Shown piece by piece: positions 30,170 to 39,590 of a stretch of DNA of 64,000 bases (positions are counted from its first letter, which is position 1; every line of letters begins with the position of its first letter). This DNA comes from Paenibacillus sp. USDA918EY (lineage in GTDB: Bacteria; Bacillota; Bacilli; Paenibacillales; Paenibacillaceae), in NCBI RefSeq assembly GCF_009870825.1, contig NZ_WTWY01000001.1, forward strand, positions 1-64,000. Direction: 5' to 3'. The notes beneath the pieces were generated by a model, which was not told the origin of the DNA, did no database searches, and was given only the letters and a program-made list of their open reading frames with translations. Both the position numbers and the translations under genes were made by a program.

Positions 30170-31408
30170 TTATTCGGGATAACGGATCGGCGCCTCAAGA
30201 TAATCCCTGAACATGCTCTGTGTCGTTGGGTGCGGAAACGCATTGGCGTATGCCGCCGAAGCCCTGAGATCGAGCGTGAGCTGGGGGTGCTCGAAGGAAG
30301 ACGGCTTGATGATGACCGGAAGGGAGGCCGTCTTCTTCATTCGCTTCAACAGCTGCCGTCCCCGGCCGTTAAAGCCCAGGACGCGCAAATATCCCGGTCC
30401 TTGGGCAAGCGCTTCGGGGGACATCTCCCGTTTCGTGTGGCCAAGCAAAATATGCGTCAGCATCCGCTGAAGCTTCGTATGCGTGTAACGTTTCGTTTTG
30501 AGGGCTTGCAGCAGCTCGCCTACGGTCGGTTCCTTCAAGGTAAACAGAAGCCGCCGCAGACGGTGTTCCAGCCCTTCCGTCACCTCGTGCAGACCGGCCA
30601 AGTCTTGCGGTGCGCCGGTCAGGAGGATATGCATCAGCGACCCGCGGAAGGAATTCCAGGTGACCGGCCCGCGTCCCTCACGGAATTCCCGATCGAGAAT
30701 GCGGAGCGTCGATTCGGGGATATAGGGGCTGGCCGCCGCCAAATCCTGCTCCACGATCATCTTCCGGACCGCCGTTGCGCTGGCGATCGCCGCATGGGAA
30801 GGCTGTTCGTCATGATACGCGGCATGGATTCTCGGGATGGTGAGCGGGCGGATCGGGCTCCCCAGGCGGTTCAGCGCGATCAGGTAATGCAGGCCAAGCG
30901 TGTGGTTCGGCTGCTGAAGCGTCTGCAACACATCGCTTTCATCCCCTGGCATGTTCGCAGCTTCCGCCGCGGCGCGGCTGTATGCGGCGGGATAATTCAT
31001 TCCGTCCCGCAAATGAAATGCGATACGCTCTTGGAGCTCCGGGCTTTCTTCCGCGAGGATCCGCGCGAGGGGAAGCAGCAGGTCAAGCGTGCCGCTTTCC
31101 GTCCCGAAGCAAAGGCTGTCCACGACGCCCGTGGCGTGCAGCAGGGAGACGGCGCCGAAGGCAAACCATTCCGCAGGCTGCACGGCGTAAGCGGCCGGGA
31201 GCTCGAGGACGAGATCGGCCCCCATCGCCAGAGCCATTTCGGCCCGGGCGAATTTGCTGACGATGCCCGGTTCGCCGCGCTGAAGAAACGGGCCGCTCAG
31301 TACGGCGATGGCGTGCTCCGCGCCTGTGATTTCCTTGGCTTTGTTAAAATGATGGACATGACCGTTATGTAAAGGGTTGTATTCGACGATAATTCCGACG
31401 GCAGACAT
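30170..31408 (-). CDS. tmcAL: tRNA(Met) cytidine acetate ligase TmcAL
   Basis: About 412 residues. GIIVEYNPLHNGHVHHF contains the HxGH nucleotidyltransferase motif, followed by VLSGPFLQRGEP and GADLVLELPAAYAVQ, all typical of YlbM/TmcAL. The enzyme uses ATP and acetate to make N4-acetylcytidine at the wobble position of elongator tRNA-Met. ATG at MSAVG has GGAG 9-10 nt upstream; an ATG 5 codons earlier is in frame. The terminus converges on ylbL. Confidence 0.92.
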   Translation of the reverse strand: MSAVGIIVEYNPLHNGHVHHFNKAKEITGAEHAIAVLSGPFLQRGEPGIVSKFARAEMALAMGADLVLELPAAYAVQPAEWFAFGAVSLLHATGVVDSLCFGTESGTLDLLLPLARILAEESPELQERIAFHLRDGMNYPAAYSRAAAEAANMPGDESDVLQTLQQPNHTLGLHYLIALNRLGSPIRPLTIPRIHAAYHDEQPSHAAIASATAVRKMIVEQDLAAASPYIPESTLRILDREFREGRGPVTWNSFRGSLMHILLTGAPQDLAGLHEVTEGLEHRLRRLLFTLKEPTVGELLQALKTKRYTHTKLQRMLTHILLGHTKREMSPEALAQGPGYLRVLGFNGRGRQLLKRMKKTASLPVIIKPSSFEHPQLTLDLRASAAYANAFPHPTTQSMFRDYLEAPIRYPE

Positions 31409-31550
31409 CAAGTTCAACTCCATCCGCTTTGTTCATTCCAGTCCAATATAACATAAAAGACGGCCGTCTCTGCAACAATAAGCGGTATGGGGACCTATGG
31501 ACCGTTCCGCGCGAACGAAACTCCAATAAGGCAAAGTAAAGGTCGAACTA

Positions 31551-31580
31551 TTGACAAAGCTTCCAAGGTATCGGTATAAT
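31551..31580 (+). promoter_or_regulatory. consensus sigma-A promoter for ylbN-rpmF
   Basis: TTGACA, 18-nt spacer, TATAAT: both hexamers are perfect. The start codon of ylbN lies 28 nt after the -10. Confidence 0.88.
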
Positions 31581-31607
31581 AATTTTTGTTTGTTTGGAGT
31601 GATGTTT

Positions 31608-32117
31608 ATGCACTTTCAATTTAAGAAAATGGCAGCCGGCAGCCAGCCGCTGCAGGTCCGTCAGCAAGTGGATGTCAGCCGATTAGTTCAAGGACTTGGC
31701 GATATAAGAGCACCCCGGCCGCTTTTGGCGGAACTGGAGGTTGCCTACGTCGGACAGGATGCGGTAGAAGTCCAAGGAAAGCTCTCCGTAGAGCTGGACA
31801 TGGCCTGCTCCCGCTGCTTGAAACCCGTGCATCAGCATCTGAACATTCCATTCCACGAGCGGTTCAAGCTTGTGAAGGCGCCTGAAGAAATTCAGGATGA
31901 AGATGACGATACCATTTACGTGGACGATGAGACAGTGGATCTTGTTCCGTACGTGGAGGAATCATTTGTGCTTCATATTCCGATGACCGCGGTTTGCAAG
32001 GAAGATTGCAAAGGGCTGTGCCCGAATTGCGGAACGGACTTGAATGAAGGAGCCTGCGACTGTGATACCGAAACGGTCGATCCACGGCTTGCGGCACTGA
32101 AAGATTTTTTTAAATGA
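31608..32117 (+). CDS. ylbN: DUF177 family protein YlbN (YceD), 23S rRNA accumulation factor
   Basis: 169 residues. LDMACSRCLKPVHQHL and CKGLCPNCGTDLNEGACDC carry the Cys ligands of the DUF177/YceD family. YceD homologues always precede rpmF and are linked to 23S rRNA processing in E. coli and plants. GGAG lies 8 nt before the ATG chosen; another in-frame ATG is 6 nt upstream. Confidence 0.9.
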   Translation: MHFQFKKMAAGSQPLQVRQQVDVSRLVQGLGDIRAPRPLLAELEVAYVGQDAVEVQGKLSVELDMACSRCLKPVHQHLNIPFHERFKLVKAPEEIQDEDDDTIYVDDETVDLVPYVEESFVLHIPMTAVCKEDCKGLCPNCGTDLNEGACDCDTETVDPRLAALKDFFK

Positions 32118-32177
32118 GTATGCAAAGCATGACCGGAGGCTGACGCCGACGGTTGATTGAAATAAGGAGGTGGGAAC

Positions 32178-32351
32178 ATGGCAGTACCTCAACGGAGAAC
32201 GTCCAAAACGCGTCGTGACAAACGTCGTACTCACTTTAAACTGGCGGTGCCAGGCATGGTGAAATGTGAACAATGCGGAGAATTGAAGCTTGCTCACCAC
32301 GTATGCAAAGTGTGCGGAACGTATAAATCGAGAGAAATTATTTCGCAGTAA
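32178..32351 (+). CDS. rpmF: 50S ribosomal protein L32
   Basis: 57 residues, [17 protein letters not shown] then a four-Cys zinc ribbon CEQCGELK...HHVCKVCG. This is the standard zinc-binding L32 form. Ribosome site AAGGAGGTGG. It forms an operon with ylbN and is closed by a terminator, so the fatty acid cluster is transcribed separately. Confidence 0.97.
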   Translation: MAVPQRRTSKTRRDKRRTHFKLAVPGMVKCEQCGELKLAHHVCKVCGTYKSREIISQ

Positions 32352-32365
32352 TGCGGGAAATCAAG

Positions 32366-32400
32366 TAGTACTTCATCTTTGGTGAGGTGCTATTTTTTTT
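32366..32400 (+). terminator. terminator after rpmF
   Basis: TAGTACTTCA and TGAGGTGCTA pair over 10 bp (two G-U), loop TCTTTGG, then eight or more T. Confidence 0.85.
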
Positions 32401-32431
32401 GTCTCCTCTTCCTTTTTGGCTTGCCATGCTA

Positions 32432-32457
32432 TATACTGTTTTAGTACCAGGTTCTAA
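32432..32457 (+). promoter_or_regulatory. FapR operator at the fapR promoter
   Basis: TTAGTACCAGGTTCTAA (32441-32457) is a close fit to the 17-bp FapR palindrome TTAGTACCTRGTACTAA and lies just downstream of a -10-like TATACT (32432-32437). FapR bound here blocks transcription; malonyl-CoA releases it. The cluster is thus self-regulated. Confidence 0.85.
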
Positions 32458-32535
32458 AATGATCGGACGAATCGGTTGCAAAAACCCGTTTTAAAAACAA
32501 TAAATCATTGCCGGATAAGTTAAGGAGCTTAGGAG

Positions 32536-33132
32536 GTGCCTCTGATCGAACGGTTGCCCAAGAAACAGCGACATCAGCAGTTATTGAAAATCATAGAAGA
32601 TAATCCGTTTGTGACGGATCGCGAGTTGACCCGCGAGCTGAAGGTCAGCATTCAAACGATCCGCCTGGACCGCATGGAACTCGGGATTCCCGAACTTCGG
32701 GAGCGCATGAAGCAAATGGCCGAGCATTCCTACGACCAAGTGCGTTCCCTTCCTTTGGACGAGGTGATCGGCGATGTTGTGGATCTGCAGCTGGACAAAA
32801 GCGGCATCTCCATATTCGAAATCCGGGAAGAGCACGTTTTTTCACGGACGCATATAGCGCGCGGCCATTACGTCTTTGCCCAGGCCAACTCGCTGGCGGT
32901 GGCCCTGATCAACGATGAAATCGCGCTGACCGCCTCGGCGGACATCCGCTTTTTGCGGCAGGTTCATCTCGGCGAGAAATGCATCGCCAAGGCTTATGTA
33001 AGGTCGATGAACGGACACAAGGGAAAAGCCAAGGTCGAAGTTTTCACCTATGTCGGCGAAGAAATGGTGTTCCAAGGCAATTTCGTCATTTACAGGTCAA
33101 CAGGGGAAGATCACATTGAAGGGGGAATGTAG
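32536..33132 (+). CDS. fapR: fatty acid and phospholipid synthesis regulator FapR
   Basis: About 198 residues. HTH domain at 15-60 ([27 protein letters not shown]), amphipathic linker, then a hot-dog effector domain ([26 protein letters not shown]) that binds malonyl-CoA. GTG start with AAGGAG upstream. Encoded first in the plsX-fab cluster it controls. In B. subtilis recG precedes fapR; here ylbN-rpmF does. Confidence 0.95.
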   Translation: MPLIERLPKKQRHQQLLKIIEDNPFVTDRELTRELKVSIQTIRLDRMELGIPELRERMKQMAEHSYDQVRSLPLDEVIGDVVDLQLDKSGISIFEIREEHVFSRTHIARGHYVFAQANSLAVALINDEIALTASADIRFLRQVHLGEKCIAKAYVRSMNGHKGKAKVEVFTYVGEEMVFQGNFVIYRSTGEDHIEGGM

Positions 33133-33133
33133 T

Positions 33134-34144
33134 ATGCGGATCGCCATTGACGCCATGGGAGGCGACAATGCTCCCGCTTGCAACGTTGAAGGGGCTTTGG
33201 CCGCAGCTGCCGAGTGGAAGGATACGGAAATCATATTGGTGGGTGACGAATCGAAACTTCACCCGCTGCTTCATAAAACGAACGGCCAGGTTCCTTCCAA
33301 CCTGACCGTCCGCCATGCGGGCGAAGTGATCGAGCCCGAGGACGAGCCCGTCAAGGCGGTGCGACGCAAAAAGGACGCATCCATGGTCGTGGCCGGACGC
33401 ATGCTAAAGGAAAAAGAGGCCGATGCGATGATTTCGGCCGGCAACACCGGGGCGCTGATGACCACGGGGCTGTTGGTCGTCGGCAGAATGGAGGGCATCG
33501 AACGGCCGGCCCTTGCCCCGATGATTCCGACGCTGGACGGGGCCGGCGTCCTGGCGCTGGATTTGGGCGCCAATATGGACGCCAAACCCGAGCACCTCGC
33601 TCAGTACGCCTTGATGGGAAGCCTGTACAGACAAAAGGTGATGGGCGTCGAGCGGCCGCGCGTCGGCCTGCTGAACGTCGGCACGGAGCCGGGCAAAGGG
33701 AACGAGCTGACGAAGCACACGTACCCGCTGCTTGAGCAGATGCCGATTCATTTCGTCGGCAACGTGGAAGCCCGCGACATCATGACGGGCAACTGCGACG
33801 TGCTTGTGTGCGACGGCTTTGCGGGCAACATTTTGCTGAAGGCTGTCGAAGGCACGGCGGGAGCGATGTTCAAGCTTTTGAAGGAGCAGTTCACGGCCAA
33901 TTTCAAAAGCAAGCTGGGAGCCGCCCTTCTGATGCCCCAAATGCGCGGGCTGAAGGAAAAGCTGGATTACAAGGAACACGGCGGCGCGCCGCTTCTCGGC
34001 CTCAGCGGATTGATCGTAAAAAGCCACGGTTCGGCTGACGGCAACGCGATCAAAAACGCGGTCCGCCAAGCCCGGATCGCCCTTCGGAACAAGTTGGTAG
34101 AAAGCATTTCAAACGAAATTAGCGGGAAGAGAGTGACGATATGA
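33134..34144 (+). CDS. plsX: phosphate acyltransferase PlsX
   Basis: 336 residues. MRIAIDAMGGDNAP start, ISAGNTGALMTTGL, and LGLSGLIVKSHGSADGNAI are the PlsX signature. It converts acyl-ACP to acyl-phosphate for PlsY, the first step of phospholipid synthesis. Starts 1 nt after fapR and overlaps fabH by ATGA. Confidence 0.96.
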   Translation: MRIAIDAMGGDNAPACNVEGALAAAAEWKDTEIILVGDESKLHPLLHKTNGQVPSNLTVRHAGEVIEPEDEPVKAVRRKKDASMVVAGRMLKEKEADAMISAGNTGALMTTGLLVVGRMEGIERPALAPMIPTLDGAGVLALDLGANMDAKPEHLAQYALMGSLYRQKVMGVERPRVGLLNVGTEPGKGNELTKHTYPLLEQMPIHFVGNVEARDIMTGNCDVLVCDGFAGNILLKAVEGTAGAMFKLLKEQFTANFKSKLGAALLMPQMRGLKEKLDYKEHGGAPLLGLSGLIVKSHGSADGNAIKNAVRQARIALRNKLVESISNEISGKRVTI

Positions 34145-35130
34145 ATACATTGCGGCCAGTAGGGATCATCGGCACGGGAATGTACGTGCCCGAGAAGGTT
34201 TTGACAAACGCCGACCTGGAAAAAATGGTGGACACCAATGACGAATGGATCGTATCCCGCACGGGAATCCGTGAACGCCATATCGCGGCGGACGATCAGG
34301 CGACTTCCGATCTTTGCTACGAAGCGGCGGTAAAAGCGCTGGAATCCGCCGGCATGACGGCCGACCAGCTCGACCTGATTATCGTGGCGACGATTACGCC
34401 GGATACGTTCTTCCCGTCCACCGCGTGCATTTTGCAGGATAAGCTTGGGGCGAAAAAAGCGGCCGCATTCGATTTGTCCGCGGCCTGCTCCGGTTTCGTG
34501 TACGGCCTTGCGACGGCAAGCAATTTTATCGGATCGGGCATGTACAACAATGCTTTGGTCATCGGAGCGGATTGCCTTTCCCGCATTACGGACTACACCG
34601 ACCGCAACACATGCGTGCTTTTCGGGGACGGAGCGGGGGCCGTCATTCTCGGCGAGGTGCCTGAAGGGCGCGGGTTCCAATCCTTCGACCTGGGCGCCGA
34701 AGGTGCGGGAGGCACCCTGCTTAAGCTCGAAGCCGGAGGTTCCAGAATGCCTGCTTCGGTCGAAACGGTGGAAGGCAAAAAGCATTACATTTACATGAAC
34801 GGCCGCGAAGTCTTCAAGTTTGCCGTACGCGTCATGAACACCGCTACGGGGGACGCACTCAAGAAAGCGGGCAAAACCAAAGAGGATATCGACCTGTTCG
34901 TGCCGCACCAGGCGAACATCCGGATCATCCAATCCGCCATGGAGCGGCTGGAGCTTTCCGAGAGCAAGGTGGTCGTTAACGTGGACAAATACGCCAACAC
35001 GTCCGCGGCTTCGATACCGCTCGCTTTGGTCGAAGCCGCGGAGCAGGGACGGATCAAGGAAGGCGACTGCGTGCTGATGGTCGGCTTCGGCGGCGGATTG
35101 ACTTGGGGAGCTTCCGTTCTCATTTGGTAA
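34141..35130 (+). CDS. fabH: beta-ketoacyl-ACP synthase III
   Basis: 329 residues with the complete triad: Cys116 in SAACSGF, His256 in VPHQANIRI, Asn286 in YANTSAAS. It starts fatty acid chains by condensing acyl-CoA with malonyl-ACP; Bacillales enzymes favour branched primers. Coupled to plsX by ATGA overlap. A 150-nt gap to fabD shows nothing notable beyond the GAGAGGAG ribosome site. Confidence 0.97.
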   Translation: MNTLRPVGIIGTGMYVPEKVLTNADLEKMVDTNDEWIVSRTGIRERHIAADDQATSDLCYEAAVKALESAGMTADQLDLIIVATITPDTFFPSTACILQDKLGAKKAAAFDLSAACSGFVYGLATASNFIGSGMYNNALVIGADCLSRITDYTDRNTCVLFGDGAGAVILGEVPEGRGFQSFDLGAEGAGGTLLKLEAGGSRMPASVETVEGKKHYIYMNGREVFKFAVRVMNTATGDALKKAGKTKEDIDLFVPHQANIRIIQSAMERLELSESKVVVNVDKYANTSAASIPLALVEAAEQGRIKEGDCVLMVGFGGGLTWGASVLIW

Positions 35131-35280
35131 GATCCGCCTGCGTACGGGGGACTCGTGAATTCCCGTGTCGTTTCTATATACGTCAGCGCCGACCATGACG
35201 CGGACATCCTCCGTGCACTGCTGCAAGGGGCGGTCCGGCGTTTTGCGAGGCGTCAACCGATAATGAGAGGAGCGTAAAAG

Positions 35281-36204
35281 ATGGGTAAAACGGCATTTGT
35301 ATTTCCCGGACAGGGAGCCCAGTCCGTCGGAATGGGCAAAGACTTTTACGAAGCGGTCCCCGCTTCGCGCGATATTATCGACAGCGCGGACCGCGCGCTT
35401 GGATTTTCGATTTCCAAGCTGATGTTCGAAGGTCCGGACGGCGAATTAAAAAAGACGTTTAATACGCAGCCCGCCTTGCTGACCGCAAGCGTTGCCGCCT
35501 TGGCGGCACTGCGCGAGAAAGGAATCGCTCCCGACTTCGTGGCGGGCCACAGCCTGGGCGAATACAGCGCGCTGGTCGCGGCCGGCGTGCTCGGCTTCGA
35601 GGACGCGGTTCGGATCGTGCGCGCACGGGGAGAATTCATGGAGGCGGCGGTTCCCGGCGGGCAAGGCGCCATGGCGGCCGTGCTCGGCGCCGACCGCTCC
35701 GCCTTGGAGCAGTTGTGCCGGAGCATTACCGAAGAGGGTCGTCTGGTAGAGATGGCCAACATCAACTGCCCGGGCCAAATCGTCGTATCCGGTTCCAAAG
35801 AAGGCGTGGCCGCCGTCGGCGAGCGCGTGAAGGAAGCGGGGGGCAAGCGGGCGATCCCGCTGGAAGTCAGCGGACCTTTCCATTCTTCTTTGATGAAGGA
35901 CGCGGCGGAGCAGCTGGGGGCCAAGCTTAAGGAGGCAACGTTCCATGAACCTGCTGTTCCGGTCGTTGCCAACGTAACGGCCCGTCCGGCCGAAAGCGCG
36001 GACCGGATCCGCGAGCTTTTGGTGGAGCAGGTTTATTCTCCCGTGCTTTGGGAAGACACGGTGGCCTACCTGATCGCGGAAGGCGTCGACACGTTCGTCG
36101 AGATCGGGCCGGGCAGCGTGCTGACGGGGCTCGTCAAAAAAATGGACAAAACCGCGAAACTCATCAACATCAACACGCTTGAAAGCCTGTCCGCAAGTTT
36201 TTAA
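35281..36204 (+). CDS. fabD: malonyl-CoA:ACP transacylase
   Basis: 307 residues. PGQGAQ at 9-14, nucleophile Ser91 in GHSLGEYSALVAAGV, His201 in GPFHSSLM. Loads malonyl groups on ACP. Length and motifs are standard. Confidence 0.97.
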   Translation: MGKTAFVFPGQGAQSVGMGKDFYEAVPASRDIIDSADRALGFSISKLMFEGPDGELKKTFNTQPALLTASVAALAALREKGIAPDFVAGHSLGEYSALVAAGVLGFEDAVRIVRARGEFMEAAVPGGQGAMAAVLGADRSALEQLCRSITEEGRLVEMANINCPGQIVVSGSKEGVAAVGERVKEAGGKRAIPLEVSGPFHSSLMKDAAEQLGAKLKEATFHEPAVPVVANVTARPAESADRIRELLVEQVYSPVLWEDTVAYLIAEGVDTFVEIGPGSVLTGLVKKMDKTAKLININTLESLSASF

Positions 36205-36254
36205 GATGAAGCGACAGGCATCCGAGGTATACTAAGAAGAAAGGAGAATTTCGC

Positions 36255-37004
36255 ATGTCCAAACCACTGCAGGGACAAGCCGCGCTGGTTACCGGCGCAT
36301 CCCGCGGGATCGGCCGCAGCATCGCGCTTGCGCTTGCCGAAGCGGGGGCGAACGTCGCCGTCAACTATTCGGGCAGCGAGGCTGCCGCGCAGGCCGTCGT
36401 CGAGGAAATCAAGCGGCTCGGCGTTGAGGCGTTCGCCATTCAGGCCAACGTAGGACAATCGGATCAGGCCGAAACCCTCATTAAAGAGGTAACGAACGTT
36501 TTCGGCCGGATCGACATCCTTGTCAACAACGCCGGAATTACGAGAGACAATCTGATCATGCGCATGAAAGAGGAAGAATTCGACCAAGTGATCGAAACGA
36601 ACCTCAAAGGCGTGTTCAATTGCCTCAAATCCGCGAGCCGTCCGATGATGAAACAGCGCTACGGCCGGATCATCAACATTTCGTCGGTTGTCGGCGTGCT
36701 CGGCAACGCGGGGCAGGCCAACTATGTCGCGGCGAAAGCCGGCGTCATCGGCCTGACGAAATCGTCGGCGCGCGAGCTTGCTTCGCGCGGCATTACGGTA
36801 AACTGCGTGGCTCCGGGATTCATCGATACCGACATGACCCGCGAGCTTTCGGATGAACTGAGAGACAAAATGATTCAGGATATTCCGCTCGCCCGCCTCG
36901 GCCAGCCGGAGGAAATTGCCAAGGTCGTGGTTTTCCTGGCTTCCGAAGGGGCATCCTATATGACAGGACAAACTCTTCATGTAGATGGCGGCATGTACAT
37001 GTAA
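36255..37004 (+). CDS. fabG: 3-oxoacyl-ACP reductase
   Basis: 249 residues. NADPH loop TGASRGIG (13-20), NNAG, Ser144, Tyr157 and Lys161 (NYVAAKAG), C-terminal LHVDGGMYM. Short-chain dehydrogenase that reduces beta-ketoacyl-ACP. AAAGGAG precedes the ATG. Confidence 0.96.
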   Translation: MSKPLQGQAALVTGASRGIGRSIALALAEAGANVAVNYSGSEAAAQAVVEEIKRLGVEAFAIQANVGQSDQAETLIKEVTNVFGRIDILVNNAGITRDNLIMRMKEEEFDQVIETNLKGVFNCLKSASRPMMKQRYGRIINISSVVGVLGNAGQANYVAAKAGVIGLTKSSARELASRGITVNCVAPGFIDTDMTRELSDELRDKMIQDIPLARLGQPEEIAKVVVFLASEGASYMTGQTLHVDGGMYM

Positions 37005-37078
37005 TGCCCGCTAAACCGGCGCAGACGCCAATAAGAGAACCGTTTTCATAGCCTCTGGCATTTTGAAAACTTTTCTCG

Positions 37079-37084
37079 TATAAT
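37079..37084 (+). promoter_or_regulatory. -10 element upstream of acpP
   Basis: TATAAT lies between fabG and acpP in a 100-nt AT-richer gap; a matching -35 is weak. ACP is needed in excess, and an internal acpP promoter is known in B. subtilis, so this is plausible. Confidence 0.4.
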
Positions 37085-37105
37085 ACCAAGGAGGAGGTGA
37101 ACCGG

Positions 37106-37339
37106 ATGTCCGATGTATTGGAGCGTGTAAAGCGCATCGTCGTGGATCGTTTGGGTGCTGACGAAGCTGAGGTAACACTGGAAGCATCTTTTAAAGATGA
37201 TCTTGGTGCTGATTCTCTCGACGTTGTTGAACTCGTCATGGAATTGGAAGACGAATTCGATCTGGAAATCTCTGATGAAGACGCAGAGAAAATTACGACC
37301 GTAGGTGAAGTTGTAAATTACATACAATCTCATACCTAA
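37106..37339 (+). CDS. acpP: acyl carrier protein
   Basis: 77 residues. [20 protein letters not shown] contains Ser37, the phosphopantetheine site. Very acidic helical protein. Start ATG after GGAGGAGGTG; a GTG 3 codons earlier lies in the ribosome site. Carries growing acyl chains between Fab enzymes. Confidence 0.98.
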   Translation: MSDVLERVKRIVVDRLGADEAEVTLEASFKDDLGADSLDVVELVMELEDEFDLEISDEDAEKITTVGEVVNYIQSHT

Positions 37340-37349
37340 GTCATTTGAT

Positions 37350-37379
37350 AAGTCCCGTACTGCTCTACAGGCGGGACTT
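37350..37379 (+). terminator. stem-loop between acpP and fabF
   Basis: AAGTCCCG and CGGGACTT pair over 8 bp; only CTCCTCATTTT follows, so termination is probably partial, allowing high acpP and lower fabF expression. Confidence 0.5.
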
Positions 37380-37465
37380 CTCCTCATTTTGAAAGTGAAA
37401 CGCCAAACGACTTGAATATATTTGCAGCGGGCCCGCTTTGGTCCGTGCATTCGATATAGAGGTGA

Positions 37466-38710
37466 ATGTATTTGAAGCATAGAGTGGTTGTAACCGGGAT
37501 GGGCGTTGTGACGGCACTCGGCCATGACCTGGACACGTTTTGGAATAACTTGATGGCAGGCAAGTCGGGAGTTTCCCGGATCGAATCGTTTGACATCAGC
37601 GAATACCCGACACAAATCGCGGCTTCGGTCAAGGATTTTAATCCCGAAGACTTCATGGACAAGAAGGAAGCGCGCAAGATGGACCGTTTCGTCCAGTTTG
37701 CCGTCGCGGCCGGGAAATCCGCCCTTCAGCACAGCGGCCTTGACATCGAAAAGGATGCGGACGCCAACCGCGTCGGCGTTTCGATCGGGTCCGGCATCGG
37801 CGGTCTCGGAACATGGGAAGACCAGCACAACATTTTGCTCGAAAAGGGACCGAAACGCGTAAGCCCGTTCTTCATCCCGATGATGATCGCCAACATGGCT
37901 TCCGGACAGCTGTCCATCATGCTCGGGGCAAAAGGACCGAACACGACGCCGGTCACGGCCTGCGCAACCGGTTCGCATGCCATCGGCGATTCCTTCAAGC
38001 TGATCCAGCGCGGCGACGCGGACGTTATGATTTGCGGCGGCGCGGAAGCGACGATCCGTCCAACCGGCATGGCGGGATTTTGCGCGATGCGCGCGATGTC
38101 CACCCGCAACGACGAACCTGAAAAAGCGAGCCGCCCGTTCGACATTGACCGCGACGGATTTGTTATGGGCGAAGGCGCGGGCATTCTGGTGCTCGAATCG
38201 CTCGAACATGCGCAAAAACGCGGTGCGCGCATTATCGCCGAAGTCGTCGGCTACGGCCTGAGCGGCGATGCTTACCACATTACCGAGCCGGATCCGGACG
38301 GCCCGGCACGCTGCATGACGATGGCGCTGCGCGACGCCGGCCTTGCTCCGGACGCGGTCGACTACATCAACGCGCACGGGACTTCGACGCCTGTCGGCGA
38401 CCGTTCCGAAACGATCGCAATCAAGAAGGCGCTGGGAGATCACGCTTCCAAAGTAGCGGTCAGCTCGACCAAATCGATGACCGGCCATCTGCTTGGCGCG
38501 GCAGGCGGGGTCGAAGCGGTCATTTGCGGATTGTCGCTCGAACATCAAAAAATCGCGCCGACGATCAATTTGGACAACCAGGATCCGGAATGCGATTTGG
38601 ACTACGTTCCGAACAAGGCGCGCGACGCGAAGCTTCATGTCGTCATGTCCAACTCTTTTGGCTTTGGCGGTCACAACGCCACGATCATTCTTAAAAAATT
38701 CGATGAGTAA
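37466..38710 (+). CDS. fabF: beta-ketoacyl-ACP synthase II
   Basis: About 414 residues. Cys166 in [11 protein letters not shown], His304 in NAHGTST, Lys336 and His341 in [13 protein letters not shown]. Elongates acyl-ACP. Either ATG 37466 or TTG 37472 may start; AGAGGTG is closer to ideal for the TTG. Confidence 0.96.
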   Translation: MYLKHRVVVTGMGVVTALGHDLDTFWNNLMAGKSGVSRIESFDISEYPTQIAASVKDFNPEDFMDKKEARKMDRFVQFAVAAGKSALQHSGLDIEKDADANRVGVSIGSGIGGLGTWEDQHNILLEKGPKRVSPFFIPMMIANMASGQLSIMLGAKGPNTTPVTACATGSHAIGDSFKLIQRGDADVMICGGAEATIRPTGMAGFCAMRAMSTRNDEPEKASRPFDIDRDGFVMGEGAGILVLESLEHAQKRGARIIAEVVGYGLSGDAYHITEPDPDGPARCMTMALRDAGLAPDAVDYINAHGTSTPVGDRSETIAIKKALGDHASKVAVSSTKSMTGHLLGAAGGVEAVICGLSLEHQKIAPTINLDNQDPECDLDYVPNKARDAKLHVVMSNSFGFGGHNATIILKKFDE

Positions 38711-38719
38711 GGGGACGAT

Positions 38720-39433
38720 TTGTTGAGTGGAGATCTGAAGCAGTTACAGCAGAAACTTCAAATCCAATTTCACAATCGGCTGCTGCTGAAACAGGCCTTT
38801 ACCCACGCTTCTTATGTCAACGAACACCGCTTCAGCCAGCAGCAGGATAACGAGCGTCTGGAATTTCTGGGCGATGCCGTGCTGGAGCTGACGGTATCCG
38901 AATATTTGTACCGGCTTTTTCCGAACCGTCCCGAAGGTGAACTGACAAAGCTGCGCGCGGCCATCGTCTGCGAGCCGTCGCTCGTGAAGTTTGCGGAAAG
39001 TTTGGAATTCGGGCAGTACGTGCTGCTCGGCAAAGGGGAAGAGCTGACCGGCGGGCGAACCCGCCCGGCTTTGCTCGCGGACGTTTTCGAATCGTTTGTC
39101 GGCGCCCTTTATCTCGATCAGGGGCTGGATGCCGCCCGTTCGTTTTTGCAAACCTATGTGTTTCCCCTGGTTGAAGCCGGAGGCAACCTCCATATGAGCG
39201 ATTACAAGACAGAGCTGCAGGAATTGACGCAGCATCATAACATGGGCGCTTTGGAATACCGGATCGTCGAAGAACGGGGTCCGGCGCATGAACGTGAGTT
39301 TGTCTCCGAGGTTTATATGGGGAATGAGCGTGTAGGAAGAGGAACGGGCCGCTCTAAAAAAGAAGCCGAGCAGCAGGCTGCCGCAGTCGCGTTAAAGCAG
39401 CTGAAGCTGGCTGGCATTGACGGCTCCCTGTAA
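38720..39433 (+). CDS. rnc: ribonuclease III
   Basis: 237 residues. RNase III signature [17 protein letters not shown] at about 44-60, second acidic cluster [16 protein letters not shown], then a dsRNA-binding domain (about 165-232) ending [23 protein letters not shown] start. It processes rRNA and structured mRNAs. A long terminator follows. Confidence 0.96.
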   Translation: MLSGDLKQLQQKLQIQFHNRLLLKQAFTHASYVNEHRFSQQQDNERLEFLGDAVLELTVSEYLYRLFPNRPEGELTKLRAAIVCEPSLVKFAESLEFGQYVLLGKGEELTGGRTRPALLADVFESFVGALYLDQGLDAARSFLQTYVFPLVEAGGNLHMSDYKTELQELTQHHNMGALEYRIVEERGPAHEREFVSEVYMGNERVGRGTGRSKKEAEQQAAAVALKQLKLAGIDGSL

Positions 39434-39450
39434 ATAGTCAAGGACAAACA

Positions 39451-39516
39451 AAGAGCAAAGAGCAGTCGCACTTTAATGAACGGCAGTAGCCTTCAGACTG
39501 CTTTTTGCTCTTTCTT
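39451..39516 (+). terminator. long terminator after rnc
   Basis: A 17-bp stem (one G-U) runs from AAGAGCAAAGAGCAGTC to GACTGCTTTTTGCTCTT, closing a 28-nt loop and followed by TCTTCGTT. Its length makes it a possible RNase III substrate next to the rnc gene itself. Confidence 0.75.
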
Positions 39517-39590
39517 CGTTGAAAGCCGGCGGGATCCCCAATGAAGCGCGGGGTTATGGTATTATAAGGTTTAGAGGTGATTTGGGAAAA

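Noticed and set aside
30107-31372. Plus-strand frame of 421 codons opposite tmcAL
   Set aside because: Antisense of a gene with full TmcAL motifs; its translation is Arg/Gln-rich and matches nothing.
33967-35256. Minus-strand frame of 429 codons opposite fabH
   Set aside because: Shadow of fabH and the end of plsX, both with complete catalytic motifs on the plus strand.
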